Below are positions 1 through 11,664 of a stretch of 64,000 bases of DNA, piece after piece (the first letter of the stretch is position 1; each line of letters starts with the position of its first letter). The stretch comes from Strigamia acuminata (lineage: Eukaryota; Arthropoda; Chilopoda; Geophilomorpha; Linotaeniidae). Position numbers and translations under genes: made by a program. The DNA is taken from the NCBI GenBank assembly GCA_949358305.1, contig OX442314.1, positions 53,205,369 through 53,269,368 of the forward strand, written 5' to 3'. The notes beneath the pieces are model-generated. The model worked only from the letters and a program-made list of their open reading frames with translations. It had not been told where the DNA came from and searched no databases.

Positions 1-2420
1 AGGGGTATGGGGAAACCCGTCACCCGCTGCAGTGGTGCCACAAAGGCACACCGCACCGGCAACCGACCCGCCACACACTGGGTGGGAACCCAATGCGTGG
101 CGTGGTCGGTTCGACTTAACATTCGTGTCGTACTTACCTATGACCCACGCGTCCACTCATGAGGCTGTACAACGGTGGGAGCCGTCGTACTGAGTATCAT
201 CGTGGTGAATAGTGAGGAGTGCAGAGTCAAACCGGGACACTTCTTGTCCCTCCCAGATGAACACCTTCTCCTCTCGGGGAGCTACTCTAGACACGTCCTT
301 TGCAGTCCGTGTCCAACAGCACTCTCTCTCTCACTCTACTCCCTCCTCACCACACCACTCCACTCCCTCCTCCCCGGGCTAGGTCAATTACCCACGTAGG
401 GGTTGACCTTTGGGGCCGCACGGTGGTGTGTGGCAGTGCCGCAGGTCACCTAGGTGGCCTGGCGGTCACAAACTTTTGTATTTAAAAATGTAACAGTGAT
501 TAAATCTGCTCCCAATTGGACGGCGAACATATATTTGGCTAGATCTACCAACTGTAATTGAAGGCTTGTTGGTCCACAGAATTGTCAGCTATTAAGATTT
601 GCAGTCTTTGGTCTCTATATCACTGTTGGTCTTGAGTAATTCAATTGTGTCTGGTTTTCAATGCCTCTAGCAGTTATTAAGGGATCATTCAATGAAACTG
701 CAACAATGACATTATTCTCTTTGAGTGTTGTGCACGATAGTCTACCACTGCCTGGGTATCGGTTGATATTGCCATCTTCATTCCAAATTCCTAAGCACCC
801 TTTGTAAAATTTAAAAAATTATTTAAATAAAGGTTAATGCAGTTAAATGAAGTTGTAACTCGAGTCAAAAAGGTTACCTGTGGTTTAGTTGTAATTACCA
901 GTGTCAAACCTTGCGCTAATCTTCTACAGCGTTGGTCTTGAAACTGTTGCCATAATCTTTGCAAAGCTGCGAGTATTTGGACGAACGCCACCTGTTCAGG
1001 GGAGGGCCACAAGGCACTGGACACAACACACACGATGAAATATTCCATGAAATACACAGGAGACACAGATTTAGTTTGATATAAGCTTTATTGTAGTCTA
1101 GGGTTATGTAAGCTAGTGCATTTCCCAATGGATAAATGATTTGACTTGTTTGTTTGAATTTTTGGCCACAAACTATGAATACTTGAATGAATAAAGTGTA
1201 TATTCTCAATTGTCTATATTGTCTCTTATTTAAGAGTAAAACAGGTCCAAACTCAAAGTTAAATAAATCATACTTCATGTGTGAATACTTTTTGCCGGGG
1301 TTGTAGCCACATGTCTGTTGCTTTTTCCTTCAAATTTAAGCTGGAACACAAAAGTCAATCGTTTTTACCCAATTCACGAGTTTTTGGCATTTGAACATAA
1401 ATTTTTAAAATTTTAAAGTTAAATCCACTACTCATTAGCTAAATATTAACTTTTAAATGAATTTTCTTATAATTTTTTGCAATTTTTGCCATTGAATCTA
1501 CTAATTTTAAAATGGCAACTTAAATTTGATCTAGTAGAAATGTGGACTTGTATAGAAAAAAAATTCCTAACTTTTAATTGCAACACGCTGTAATTTGCAG
1601 ATTCAATTTTTTTAAAAGTACAAATGTTCCACTTTATTTACTGCACAATTTTATTTTGTTCAAATGTATTTTATTTTGTTGTTATTCACTTAGGATTGGT
1701 CCTACGCGGTTTTTCATAAGTGGCAACTTATTTATGACAGGCACTGTATAACCAGTGTTTCAATAATTGAGGTTTCAACTCAAGAGTCCAGAAAAGTTTG
1801 TCCAAAGAGCTAAAAAGGTCATCTTTGTTGGCTACCCATTCCAGTCATCTGGGTAGCAATTTTATGATCCACAAAAACGTTCATTTTTTATGGAAAGATG
1901 TCAAGTTTGATGAGCAGACATGGTTCAATTTAGCTTTCGGAAGATTCTACTGATCAATTGGAAAATGATGTACACATGAACAAATATATCTTCACATGCT
2001 GCCAGGCTGCTTCAGCACCAAATGAGCAGTTCACTGTTCTGCTACTGGTGGGTGGAGCGGTTTACTTTTCCTGGGAACAACAAAAAGTGTTATTTGCGAC
2101 AATTTGCTGACTTTTTACTTCTCATATTAGTACTTTATGCAACTTGTCAGTCTTCAGCAAAAGAATGCCTCAAACATGAATGGCTTCGGTAAACTGGTGG
2201 ACGGGAAACAAGAAACTTAGTTTCTACAGTCATGGTTTATTGGCTGTTATTGTATTGTTGTCTGGTGGAAGTTCCCAGAAGTGTTTCCATGTATGCAGCA
2301 GTTACTTGTCTTTGTATTGTAAGACCGCATTCCTTATAAGAATGTTGCATTTACATGTATTTGCATGTTTTTGTATTGTAAGCTAAGCCTGCATCTGCAT
2401 TCCTTTATGAGTGTGACACT
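1..2420. other. No gene recognised; degenerate, partly AT-rich DNA
   Basis: Only short open frames of random character occur here, on both strands. A CT-rich stretch lies at about 320-375, and much of 1,300-1,700 is A/T homopolymer-rich. I saw no domain motif, tRNA or clear repeat boundary. Confidence 0.5.
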
Positions 2421-3695
2421 CACTAGAGGAAATTTGAGTTTGATTGAATTGATGATGCTTATTGCAAAATTTAAAAGGTTTTTATTTTAATTTCTTCAAA
2501 AATTATTTTTATTTGGAAACATTTTGCTTACACCTGGTTGACAGTCGGGGATTTTCGTAAATTTACCGTAAATTTATTTCAAGGACCCACGCGTAAAAAG
2601 ATAGAAAGAAAGTGCAACTTGAAAGTGTCACCTGGTGGCTTCATCCAAAATATTATTTAGTTAGAAGATTGATTTTATCATAACGCATGTCCGTGTTTTA
2701 CGGAATGAAAACCCCGTTCAATATAACCGCCGTGATGGCATTTACACGAGCACGTTGGAGGTATGTTGTATTTGACTCGGTCGTATTCTCGATGGCTTTG
2801 AATTTGTCCAGAAAGTTTGAAATGAATTTTTATTTTAGTTTTGGCACCAACATTGATAATAATATCGGTCGAAAATCAAAAGGACTAAATCAAAACTAGT
2901 AATTCGATTGAAGATTGCTTCTATGATTACACAATATCCGTGTTTTACCGAATTTAAACCCCGTATTGTTATACGGGGTTCACAACTGACACAACAGCGC
3001 TCGCAGGTTAGAAGCACGCCGGCATGTTGGATTTCGTTATATTCCCAATCGATTTTTCCTCATCAAATTGCATTAATTTGTTTCACTTGATCTTCAATTT
3101 CAGCTCGAGTATTTGTCTTTCCGATGCTCTTGTTTTCGCGGAGTTGTGTGTCGGGTTAGAAACGAGAGGAATTTTTATATTCTGGTAAATTATGTTCCAG
3201 CTCTAATTTGTCGTATTTGTTTTATTACAAGACTTAAATGAAACATTTTTGTAATCTATTATTTACATAGTAAGTAGAAATATTTTCGGAATTGTTTTCC
3301 TTTTTTTAAAAAATTTGTTTATTTTAAATTGTTCTAGTTGATGTCGCCCATTTTGATTTTCCGATCCGGCTTTTGTTGGCTGAAATTCGATACAAATTTT
3401 CATGCAAGTTGTTGAGTTTGTTTTCTTCGGGGGTGTAAAATCCAACTCTCTACCTCCGCGTGGTCACCCCTGGATAAACTGATGACTTGACACGTCTCAG
3501 GGGAACCAGAAGAGAGCTCTGGTCATTGGCAAATTTCTTTAATTGATTTTATTCTTATTTTTAACCTTTCTTTGTGTTAAAATTGCTGTGTTAAAATTGC
3601 TGTGCATTGTATTGTAAGCCCACATTCACAAAGTGGCCTTTACAAATGATTTAAATAAATGCAGCCTTAACTTCTTATTTTGTTGTTGTTCACTT
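2421..3695. repeat. Dispersed repeat, copy 1 (pairs with 11,665-12,935)
   Basis: This stretch is visibly similar, with small indels, to 11,665-12,935. Shared blocks include the start (GTTTGATTGAATTGATGATG), a segment with CCCCGTATTGTTATACGGGG or a near copy, the block AACTCTCTACCTCCGCGTGG, and the tail GTATTGTAAGCCCACA. The tail block is found a third time at 17,196-17,345. In the second copy the repeat abuts a minus-strand copia integrase relic, so it is probably the 3' part and LTR of an old copia element. That assignment is inference. No coding capacity is left. Confidence 0.6.
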
Positions 3696-4499
3696 GGTCG
3701 TATGATCTCTTCACATCTCCAATTCCATCAAATGCCGATTCCACTCTCCACGAAGCCCCACCACACACTATCTGCCGTCTCTCGATTCGCGAGGACTTTT
3801 CTAACAAGATTTCCTCTTAGTTGAACGGATTTCCAGTTTTCCAAAAGTACTTGGGGAATTCTCATGGGTGTTGTCCATAGAAAACTGGCAGTGATGAAAG
3901 CTGATTAGTAAGAGGGGAAAACTCCGGGAAAGTGTAGCCTCTGTAACGCTGGTATCATGCTTCATTGGAACCTTTGGAGCCATTCATTCATCTGGTCGTG
4001 CATCGGCTGTAGCCTAAATTATTCTGCTTTTCTGCGCCAGTCGTTTATTGCCTCTCGTATTTGCGGTCTTTGATAAGGTGTCACTGTCAATATTTGGGGT
4101 TAGCAATGATTGTGAGCTCATTGGGAATCTCAAATACATTCTCCACAGACTGTAAAAATTATGATTTCGATCTTAGATTATAAGGAACAAATCAAATCAT
4201 TTATATAAAATAACATATAATAAGGAATAAACTCAATTAACAAATAATAATAAACAGAATAATCAAGAACTCCATAAAATACATGCTTAAAATTAATATT
4301 AAGCTAGCCGTAATAAGTAAATAAATGAACAAGCATAGAAAAAATTTCAAAAAGTAATACAAAAAGTAACATAAATAAAGCCAAGGATAAAACGCGTATG
4401 AATAAGTCATTTTTGGTAGTGAAAAAAGGCAAAACAAGGGAAAATGTTGGTTTTTTTTAAGAGCTAGGGAGGGACTACAAATCCCAGAGAAGACATTAC
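3696..4499. other. No gene recognised; AT-rich spacer
   Basis: The stretch has no supported coding region. A hydrophobic minus-strand open frame at 4,237-4,437 reflects the AT-rich composition. The block around 4,385-4,440 resembles 8,235-8,290 (both contain GGATAAAACGCGTATG), which points to another dispersed repeat. Confidence 0.4.
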
Positions 4500-5500
4500 A
4501 TTATTCAGGTCCACTATACCACGCTACCTCATTTGGTGGATTGCCATTCGGTGGCTTGCCATGATAGTCGACGGCCAGTTGTAAACCTTAATTTTGCTTT
4601 CGAACTTGCTTGCACCAAGCACGAGACTCTCCATCGTGATAAACAGAATGTCCTCTAAGTGCCAAGTCACCTCTGCGAACAGCGGGGTCGGTTTGGCTGG
4701 CCGAGCAGTCGCAAATAGATAAGTTGAATTGATTTTCCACCATCAGTTTGTGTATATAAAATCAAGTACAATCTATATAAAATCAAGTACAATCTATATA
4801 AAATCAAGTACAATCTATATAAAATAAAGAAAAATCTATATTAAATCAAGTTAAAATCATACAAAGTCAATTAAAAATCGTATAAAAACAAGTTAAATCA
4901 TGAAAAACCAGGGTAAAATTGTTTGAATTCTTAGTAAAACTCCAAAATAAAAAACAGTGAGAATAATTAAGCGTTTGAAAGAAGAATTGAAACTTTTTTT
5001 TACGATTTTACATTCAGGGCAAGTGACCCACAATCGCGGAGGCGGCACAAATATTCCTTTCACTGTGTTCCATGGCTAATTTTTTGGTCTTTTTTTTAGT
5101 TCCCAGACAGTTCGCACAGGTGGCCAGATGGCACCCAGTGCCCAAACCCGACATCCACCCAACTGTGTTGCAGAAGGGACATTGAACCTTATTTTTCTCT
5201 ATCGGAAGATTACCATTTGGAACCATTATTGGTTTATCATGTGGCTTGTCTTGAGCGATAGCTTTGGCGAATTCTTTCTTCCGTTGCTGTACGCGCCTTG
5301 GCTGCTAAGTTTTGCTGAATTTTCACTGTTCAATACACAAGGGTCCTTGTCCAAGAAGCGTGGTGCTGATTTTGATGAGATGTGATCGGGGAGACATGCG
5401 ATTTAGTCCCTCCTGGTCCTATTTGTCTTTGTTTTCTCAGATATCCAGCATGCCATTTTCTTGTTTTGCTACATCGGAAGACATCATATTTGGGATAAGA
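4500..5500 (-). pseudogene. Relic A of cysteine-rich retrotransposon ORF3 family
   Basis: Read leftward, this stretch encodes broken pieces of the same protein as the intact ORF at 38,677-40,287. The best piece (about 5,210-5,090) has the CPFC pair, GWMSG, the CHLATC run and the second pair CANC followed by LGTKK. Further on, around 4,740-4,520, comes a segment matching relic B at 17,740-17,530, with SASQTDP, HSVYHDGESRAWCKQVR and HGKPPN. Frameshifts, stop codons and a tandem repeat at 4,753-4,850 interrupt it. The upstream end (about 5,500-5,460) keeps part of a conserved start-side block seen also in relic B. The element that carried it is otherwise not recognisable here. Confidence 0.75.
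4753..4850. repeat. 21-bp tandem repeat inside relic A
   Basis: Three near-exact units of TATATAAAATCAAGTACAATC stand head to tail and are followed by two decayed units. The matching place in relic B (about 17,750-17,790) has only one to two units, so the repeat expanded in this copy after the two diverged. Confidence 0.85.
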
Positions 5501-6055
5501 AGGCTCTTTATTTCTTTTTTTTCCTATCTGAATGTTTTGATGCACAAACTGACAAGTGAGATGGCTTTTAACCTCCATTTCCTTTCTAAAAAAAAACGAG
5601 ATGAATTAACTTTGTATTTCTACATTCGTAGGCTTTTATTGCTTACTTTGAGCTTTCATTCCCCTTTTCTTCATGTTTGTAGTATGATCTTGTGCACTTT
5701 AGTCTTTCTGCATCTTGTGCTGATGTTGCAATGATGCTTATCTTGAGACTTGTATAAATTATAAAGGAATAGGTTACAAAGGATTACTACAATTAGCAAC
5801 TCAATGACCGAAGAGCGGAGAAAATTCTAAGGGTTCCCCAACAAATAACTATAACAATAACTATTTTAAAATTTAACAAATAAATTTCGACAATGTAGTG
5901 ATCCCACAATTTTCAAAAAGAAATAAATGTTGCTTGGAGCATCAGAAATACTTGTACACTCTTGTCACAATTCACTTGCACAACACTGATCACTATTGAA
6001 GACACACTTGTACCCAAATGTGAAGGCAAAAATAAATTTCAAACAACCTCCTGGG
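5501..6055. repeat. Dispersed repeat shared with 18,500-18,660 and 50,155-50,695
   Basis: The block with GAATGTTTTGATGCACAAAC followed by a stretch ending in poly-A and GAATTAAC recurs at about 18,530-18,610 and 50,180-50,260. A second block (5,860-6,050) with AACAAATAAATTTCGACAATG and TTGCTTGGAGCA recurs at 50,500-50,695 and 52,574-52,735. No protein is encoded. This is probably the untranslated or LTR part of the element that carried the neighbouring ORF3-like relics. Confidence 0.6.
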
Positions 6056-6404
6056 TTTAATCCTTTTAAAAAAGATTCAAAAACTCTGATCAGTAGTCAC
6101 AAGAACTTCCGATCGACACACTATTATTATATTATTATTACTATTATTGTGACATTCATCATTTAAATTCATCAACCATTTCAACTGTCTCAAATCGGGT
6201 GCAGTAATTTTAATTTATCCATTTTTTTTAAAAAAAAATTTTATATTCCTCCATTTGTTTGTCAGTTTGACATCCTTCACGGTGCATTAGATGACAATTC
6301 TCGCGAATAAGTGTCCAATGTCCTTCATCATGTTCATTGACCCCTCGGTATAAGTCTTCCTCTTCTTTTAAATTCCATTGCGCGGGGCGTTTAAGTGGTA
6401 TTGG

Positions 6405-6546
6405 TGCCGGTTCTCGTTCTGGTTCCAGTACTGGTTCCGGTTCTGGTGGGTGGCCCCCATAATGTCTAATGCCAAAATGTCTAATCCCAGAATGCCTAAG
6501 CTGAAATGTCTAATCCGAAATGTCTAATCCGAAATGTCTAAGCTGG
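6405..6546. repeat. Two small tandem repeats
   Basis: At 6,405-6,450 a GGTTC(C/T)-type hexamer is repeated with variation. At 6,461-6,546 a unit of about 16 bp with the core AATGTCTAATCC is repeated about six times. Both lie just upstream of the BEL/Pao gag relic. Confidence 0.7.
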
Positions 6547-6600
6547 AATCTAAAAAAAAAAATAATAAAATAGAAGATAAACAAATAGAAAAAAAAATTT

Positions 6601-7395
6601 CAGACTGCTAAGCTTATAAATGATGCGCTGACGAAATTAGATGACGCCGTTATGACTTTATTGGAAGACCGGGAGGAATTGGAAGAAGCAACCACTACGG
6701 AAGAATATAATGCAAAAAACGTTGATACACTTGTTAAACTATAAAATGTCTTTAAGAAACTGCATGTCCCACTTAAATCGGTAAATACAAACAATTTGAA
6801 AAATAATCCATCTGAAGCGAGTCAATCAAAAGAACATAACTCAAAAATAAGATTGCCAAAAATAGATATGACAAAGTTTAAAGGAACTCCTGAAACATGG
6901 ATTGATATTCGCATACATAATGACAAAGAATTATGAAAAGTGTCTAAATTCATTTACCTGCGTATCTTACTGGAGGGTACTACAGCTGCAGTAATTAGCG
7001 GATTATCTATAGATAATTTAGAGGAAAATTATGATGCAGCTATTGACCTTTTAACACAGATGTGGGAGAAAAGACCTTGTCATCAACGCCGTATGAAATG
7101 GCTTTTACATTTAGAACCAGTCAAAAACGTAGCAGATGTAATTGCAATAAAAAAAGTACATGATTTTTGTGAACAACAAATTAGAAGTTTACACAACTTG
7201 GATGGGAAATCAGAGACATTTAGTGTATTGTTGCTACCAATTCTTCAGAGTACTATTCCTGAAACAATAGTACAAAATTTTATAACTGATAAAACTGTCA
7301 TTCAAGATGTAACTGGATTTTTAGAATATTTAAGAGAAGATATTGAAGGGGCGGGGAGAGAACAATCCAGTTATTTAAGTGGGTTTGGTAATTCG
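6601..7395 (+). pseudogene. BEL/Pao retrotransposon gag relic (DUF1759-like)
   Basis: One reading frame runs from about 6,613 to 7,395 and is broken by only two stop codons (TAA at 6,742 and TGA at 6,934). It shows the order known for BEL/Pao gag proteins: an acidic helical start (DALTKLDDAVMTLLEDREEL), then LPKIDMTKFKGTPETW, then the conserved KFIYLRILLEG, AVISGLSI and NYDAAIDLL stretch, and HDFCEQQIRSLHNLDG. The usual block between the W and the KFxYL motif is shortened, which implies a small deletion. After about 7,395 the homology ends abruptly at a different repeat. The protease, reverse transcriptase and integrase of the element are not present, so this is a 5' fragment. Confidence 0.85.
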
Positions 7396-7466
7396 CACAT
7401 AGACAAGTTGATGTTGATTTTCCACCATCAGTTTGTGCAATTACTGTAGATACTCCGTCCATCTGG

Positions 7467-7735
7467 TTATTGTATAACCTTGGACCGTGATATTAGTAAT
7501 ACAAATGCAATAATTAAAATTTCTTCAGAGCTAAATGGTCGAAGCTGTGTAATTATTATAGGTCTGTTTGTTATGGCCGCTCTGATTGCTTCTCTAACTT
7601 TTCCAGCTCTTATTGCTGTAGCCAGTCGTCCTGGCGCGCTTGTTATGACCGTGGACATCCATTTATACCCTTTGGTCCGAAAAACCAGCAAGCCTTTTTC
7701 TTGGTCTGATTCATCGGAAGAGATCATATTTGGGA
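7467..7735 (-). pseudogene. Fragment related to the start of the ORF3-like relics
   Basis: The minus strand keeps an open frame beginning PNMISSDESDQEKGLLVFRT, followed by KGYKWMST. The same block, with substitutions, is found at about 18,490-18,400 (relic B, with MMSSDESNQENGMLVFRT), and its DNA also at 5,500-5,460 and 50,150-50,120. It is therefore a shared coding segment of an old repeat family. Beyond it the frame reads a low-information sequence. The function is unknown. Confidence 0.5.
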
Positions 7736-9194
7736 TAAAAAGGCTCTACTTCATTTTTGGATTGGACCGGGTTGAACTGAGTTTTAGACCTACCCTGCCG
7801 TTTATCCCATTCAACCCGTTCAACCGTTCAACCTTTTATCCTGATCCGATATTCTCTGTTGATTTGTAACTGTGTGAAATTTATTTATTTCAAAATATTT
7901 CTTCTCCACCATCAGTTAGTGCAATTAGATTTACCACTTTGTCTGATGCTAACAGCTCTACTGCAGTATAATTTTGCTCATATCAGTATAACATCCAACA
8001 AATTTAGGTGTTTACGTGAATTTGTGCTAGAAACTTTTAAAATCTAGCTTCTCATACGCGGTACCAGACTAGATAGAAATGCAAATAGAACATAAATTAT
8101 GAAGAAACACTAGAAAAAATACAAAATAAATTAAAAATATCACAAGTTTATGAAAAATGATGCACTGCTCTTAACACTCGAAGCGCATACAAAAAATAAA
8201 GAACAAAAAATGCTTCCATTTGATGAATTATTGAGAGGATAAAACGCGTATGGAAAAGTCTGGTTTTGTAGCGAAAAATATCAAAAATCAGGGAAAAAGT
8301 CACAATGGAAATCAGTCACCATTGCCGAAAAGAACAGCGAGAAATTCGCTAACGAAAGAGACTGAGCGAAAAGTAAATACATCGCCCATCTGCGTCTCGG
8401 TTTCGGGTTTGTTGGGGTTTTGTGGTGAGTGAGGATGAATAATAATCCAGGTTGACTTGTCTGGTGCAAAACATCAAGTGAAGTGCACAAATTTATTTGT
8501 CTATAAAGAAAACTCAACACAAGTGGTGGACACTTGAACTAATGGTCATGTGGCCTGAAAAATGCATAGAATACATTACATACTGTACGGTATGACGCTA
8601 TAAATAATCAATAGTGATGTGTTTCTTGTGATGATGGTTCATCAGCTCTTGTGGGCTTAATAATGTTCGTGGTGTGGGCCTAAACAGGGTTAAGGCCCAC
8701 AAACAGAAACACACGACCACTCGGATACAATTTACTAAGTCGACTGAGGAATGTTTTATTAGGTGGCGATGTTGCTACCGCCGATACAATAGTTAATTGT
8801 TACAATGCATTTGAATACGCACAATCAAGTCATGGATGTCAGTACATGACATGTCTTCCCTCTCACTACTTCATCGGCTTGGCACACTCGTAGTTTCCTA
8901 ACCTGATAGGTGGTTGATGTTGCCTTCGTGGGTACCTGGATCCCGAAGGGACATCTGGTTAAAGAATCGCCGCTATTCACTCAGCGACTTGCTGCACCAC
9001 GCGGGTGAGGTCAGCAGCGTCTACTGAAGATGGCCGGGATTTGGGACTACCTACAAAGGGATTAATCATTGGTGCAGGTGCTGGAGTCTGACGAAGTGGC
9101 AGCACTGGTGGACGTTCAGGTGACCTTGGAGGTGAAGGTGATTGTGACGAAAGTAATGAAGGTGATCGATGTCAGGAAGACCCCCAAAAAAACC
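7736..9194. other. No gene recognised; fragments of dispersed repeats
   Basis: The block CCACCATCAGTT recurs here (7,905) and at 4,735, 7,425 and 17,735. A leftover frame near 8,150-8,240 is too short to assign. The stretch 8,640-8,760 holds an imperfect inverted pair around GTGGGCC/GGCCCAC, and I found no element ends. Confidence 0.4.
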
Positions 9195-9850
9195 CACTCA
9201 CTGCTCGCCACATCCAATGTGCGACAGGCACATGCGGGGGACGTTCAGTGCCCTTCAGGCAGTCTAAACGGGCTGCAAAAGGATGAAAAATCCATTGGAA
9301 CGGTCGAAAAACGACTAAAAATTGCAAAAATTAAAGCACACTCACTGCTCGCCATGTCCAGCATGCTACAGGCACATGCTGGGGTCGTCCAATGCCCTCT
9401 GGGCGGTCAAATAAAGCTGCAAACAAAAGAAGAATCCATTGAAGCGGCAGAAAAACGGCAAAAAACGGGTAAAAAATGCAGAAAATAAAGCACACTCACC
9501 GCTCTCCCTGTCCTGCGGTCGAATAAAGCTGCAATAAAAAGAAAAATCCATTGAAACGGCCAAAAAACGGTTAAAAAACGGCCAAAAAAGGGAGAAATGA
9601 AAGCATACGCGCCATGTCCGGCGTGCTACAGGCACATGCTGGGGCCGTCCAGCATTCCTTTAGGCAGTCAAAACGGGCTGCTAAAACAAGAAAAATCCAT
9701 TGAAACGGTAAAAAAAAACTGGCTAAAAATGCAATAATGGAAGCACTCGCTGCTCGCCACGTCCTGCTTGCAACGGGCACACGTGGGGCCGTCCAGCGCC
9801 CTTTAAGCGGTCGAATAAAGCTGCAAACAAAAAAAAATTCATTGTTGCAG
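9195..9850. repeat. Degenerate tandem array, about five units of 110-155 bp
   Basis: Units start near 9,195, 9,339, 9,493, 9,604 and 9,744, each with a version of CACTCACTGCTCGCCA followed by a GGCACATGC(T/G)GGGG block, then AATCCATTG(A/G)A and an AAAACGG-rich spacer. Units 3 and 4 carry deletions. Open frames across the array are by-products of the repetition. Confidence 0.85.
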
Positions 9851-10205
9851 GTTGCATCAACACAGGGAGATACGAAGAAATGGCTCGTCCGCCATTATGC
9901 AATCGGGAAAGTGGAATTAAAGTTCTCAGTTGAAAAGAAACCCAACTTACTTGTTAGCTTGAAAATAAACGTGAGGCAATCCAATCCTTTTGAAGTTCTC
10001 ATGCCGACCACCGTGAGGAGTAATGGTACTTGTTTATCAACCGCTACACTGTTTAATAACTCAAATTGCGCAAATGTCTCTCTCCAAGACAACCAATCTT
10101 GCAGAGACGTCCCCACGAACGGCGTCAAACTTCCCATCATGAGCTGCGCCATCGTCGACGAAATTTTCACACAAATACCGCAATTCTCAGCAACACTCAC
10201 ACACC

Positions 10206-11400
10206 TCACTGTAACGGAACTTTCCCGTCGGTCACAAAACGGTTCAAAACGTCGCTCCGCACGGCATCCAACGCTTGCAATCGAAAGTGCGCCGCTTCTT
10301 CGCGTAGGCCCAGCTGGGCGCCGCAAAAACACCAACACAAAGTCAAAAATCGTGCAAACACACTGCAGAATTTCATGGAGTCGATAATCCCATCGTGGAT
10401 ACCACTGAAGTATTTCCCATTACTTATAAATAAAAGATTCGACTCGAGGATCCATTTCATCTTGTCATCTGCCGTTGCGCGTGGCGCAGCACGCACGGGT
10501 CGCGCGCGTTGAGGAGCGACTTGCTGTGCGAACTTTGCCATTTCCTTGGGTGAGCCCTTGGGTCGCTTCTCTGGGTGACGTGTCCAGCAACTTTTCGCCA
10601 TACGAGTACGACTCGCTTTCCCGCACTCGTAGCAGATGATTTTGCCTTCATTTTGCGATTTTTTGTCTCCGGAATTTTTCCCAGCCTGTGCTTTGAACTC
10701 CGTCGTGGCCACTGGCACACCAGTTGGTCTTCAAGCAGTTAGGCTTTGCGGAAGTCTCCTATTCTTGCGTCGGTCCGGGAGCGAAAGTCGCGTGCGACGT
10801 GCAAATACTTGGCGCTTAGCCCTTTTGCCGCATACAGTATAATCTCACGGTCAATCATGTCTCTGCCTGCGGACTTCGCCTTGGCATGGACTCCCTGAGC
10901 TCGATTTATGTAGCGGTCAACATTCTCATTTGCACACATACGCAGATTTCATAATTCACTTCCCCTGTCGATTTGTTTCTCAACAGTTGTGCCGGCATGC
11001 TGCGCTTTCAAAATTTCCCAAACCCTTTTTGAGTTATTCTCTCCTAGACAACTGGTTGCTTCTTCATTATCCCTAACGCCTCGCTATTTAGTGTAGACCA
11101 TTCCTTGTGGGCAGGGCCGTTTCTACCTATGAGGCGAAGAGGCGGCCGCCAGGTGGCCATGCCGTGGTAAGTAACTTTACCAAGGCATGGCCACCTGGCG
11201 GCCGCCTCTTCGCCTCATAGGTAGAAACGGCCCTGCTTGTGGGCCTTCTCCTAAGGTAGGCATCAAAATCACCCGCTCCACGAAGTAGTTGCGTCCATTA
11301 GGCAAGTCAATTCTAATACTGTTATAGCTTCTGATACCACTAGGGAGATTTGAGTGCGGTATAATTAACAACCAGCGAGAACGACGACATTTTACATTCA
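10206..11400 (-). pseudogene. Ty1/copia gag-protease relic
   Basis: Read leftward from about 11,370, the translation gives LPNGRNYFVERVILMPTLG (the copia gag start region), then SKRVWEILKAQHAGTTVEKQ, then VDRYINRAQGVHAKA and IILYAAKGLSAKYLHVA (the UBN2-type gag core). A zinc-knuckle-like CYECGKASRTRMAKSCWTRH follows at about 10,630-10,570, then a damaged protease start, WILES where WILDSG is usual. The order and motifs are those of copia polyproteins. Stops and frameshifts make it non-functional, and a 124-bp hAT element sits inside it at 11,112-11,235. Confidence 0.8.
11112..11235. mobile_element. hAT-type MITE, near-perfect hairpin, 8-bp TSD
   Basis: The 124-bp element begins CAGGGCCG and ends CGGCCCTG and is one long inverted repeat. 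The arms 11,112-11,170 and 11,177-11,235 pair with a single mismatch around a 6-nt loop. The flanks 11,104-11,111 and 11,236-11,243 are both CTTGTGGG, an 8-bp target-site duplication as made by hAT transposases. It interrupts the copia gag relic. It codes for nothing, so it must have been moved in trans. Confidence 0.9.
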
Positions 11401-11664
11401 TTGACAATACAATGCTAATTCATAAGCTTGACACAAGATGTCTACAATGACATCAACTTAAATAATTGTGAGCATACGCAATGACCCAACAGTTTTTAGT
11501 TTTTTATTATTAATTTTTGTTCAAACAGGGACTGATCCAGATAAAATACAAGGGGATGGACATTTTGGTCTAATTTTTAGATATGATGACGTGAAATGAA
11601 TTGTATTGGTCAAAAATGAATTATTTTGGTCAAAAGTGAATTTTTTGATCAAAAATGAATTTTT

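Noticed and set aside
4237-4437. Hydrophobic 66-residue frame on the minus strand
   Set aside because: Leu/Ile/Phe/Tyr content follows from AT-rich DNA; no conserved motif.
6461-6546. Telomere or CRISPR-like array
   Set aside because: Units are directly adjacent with no spacers, and the surroundings are eukaryotic transposons.
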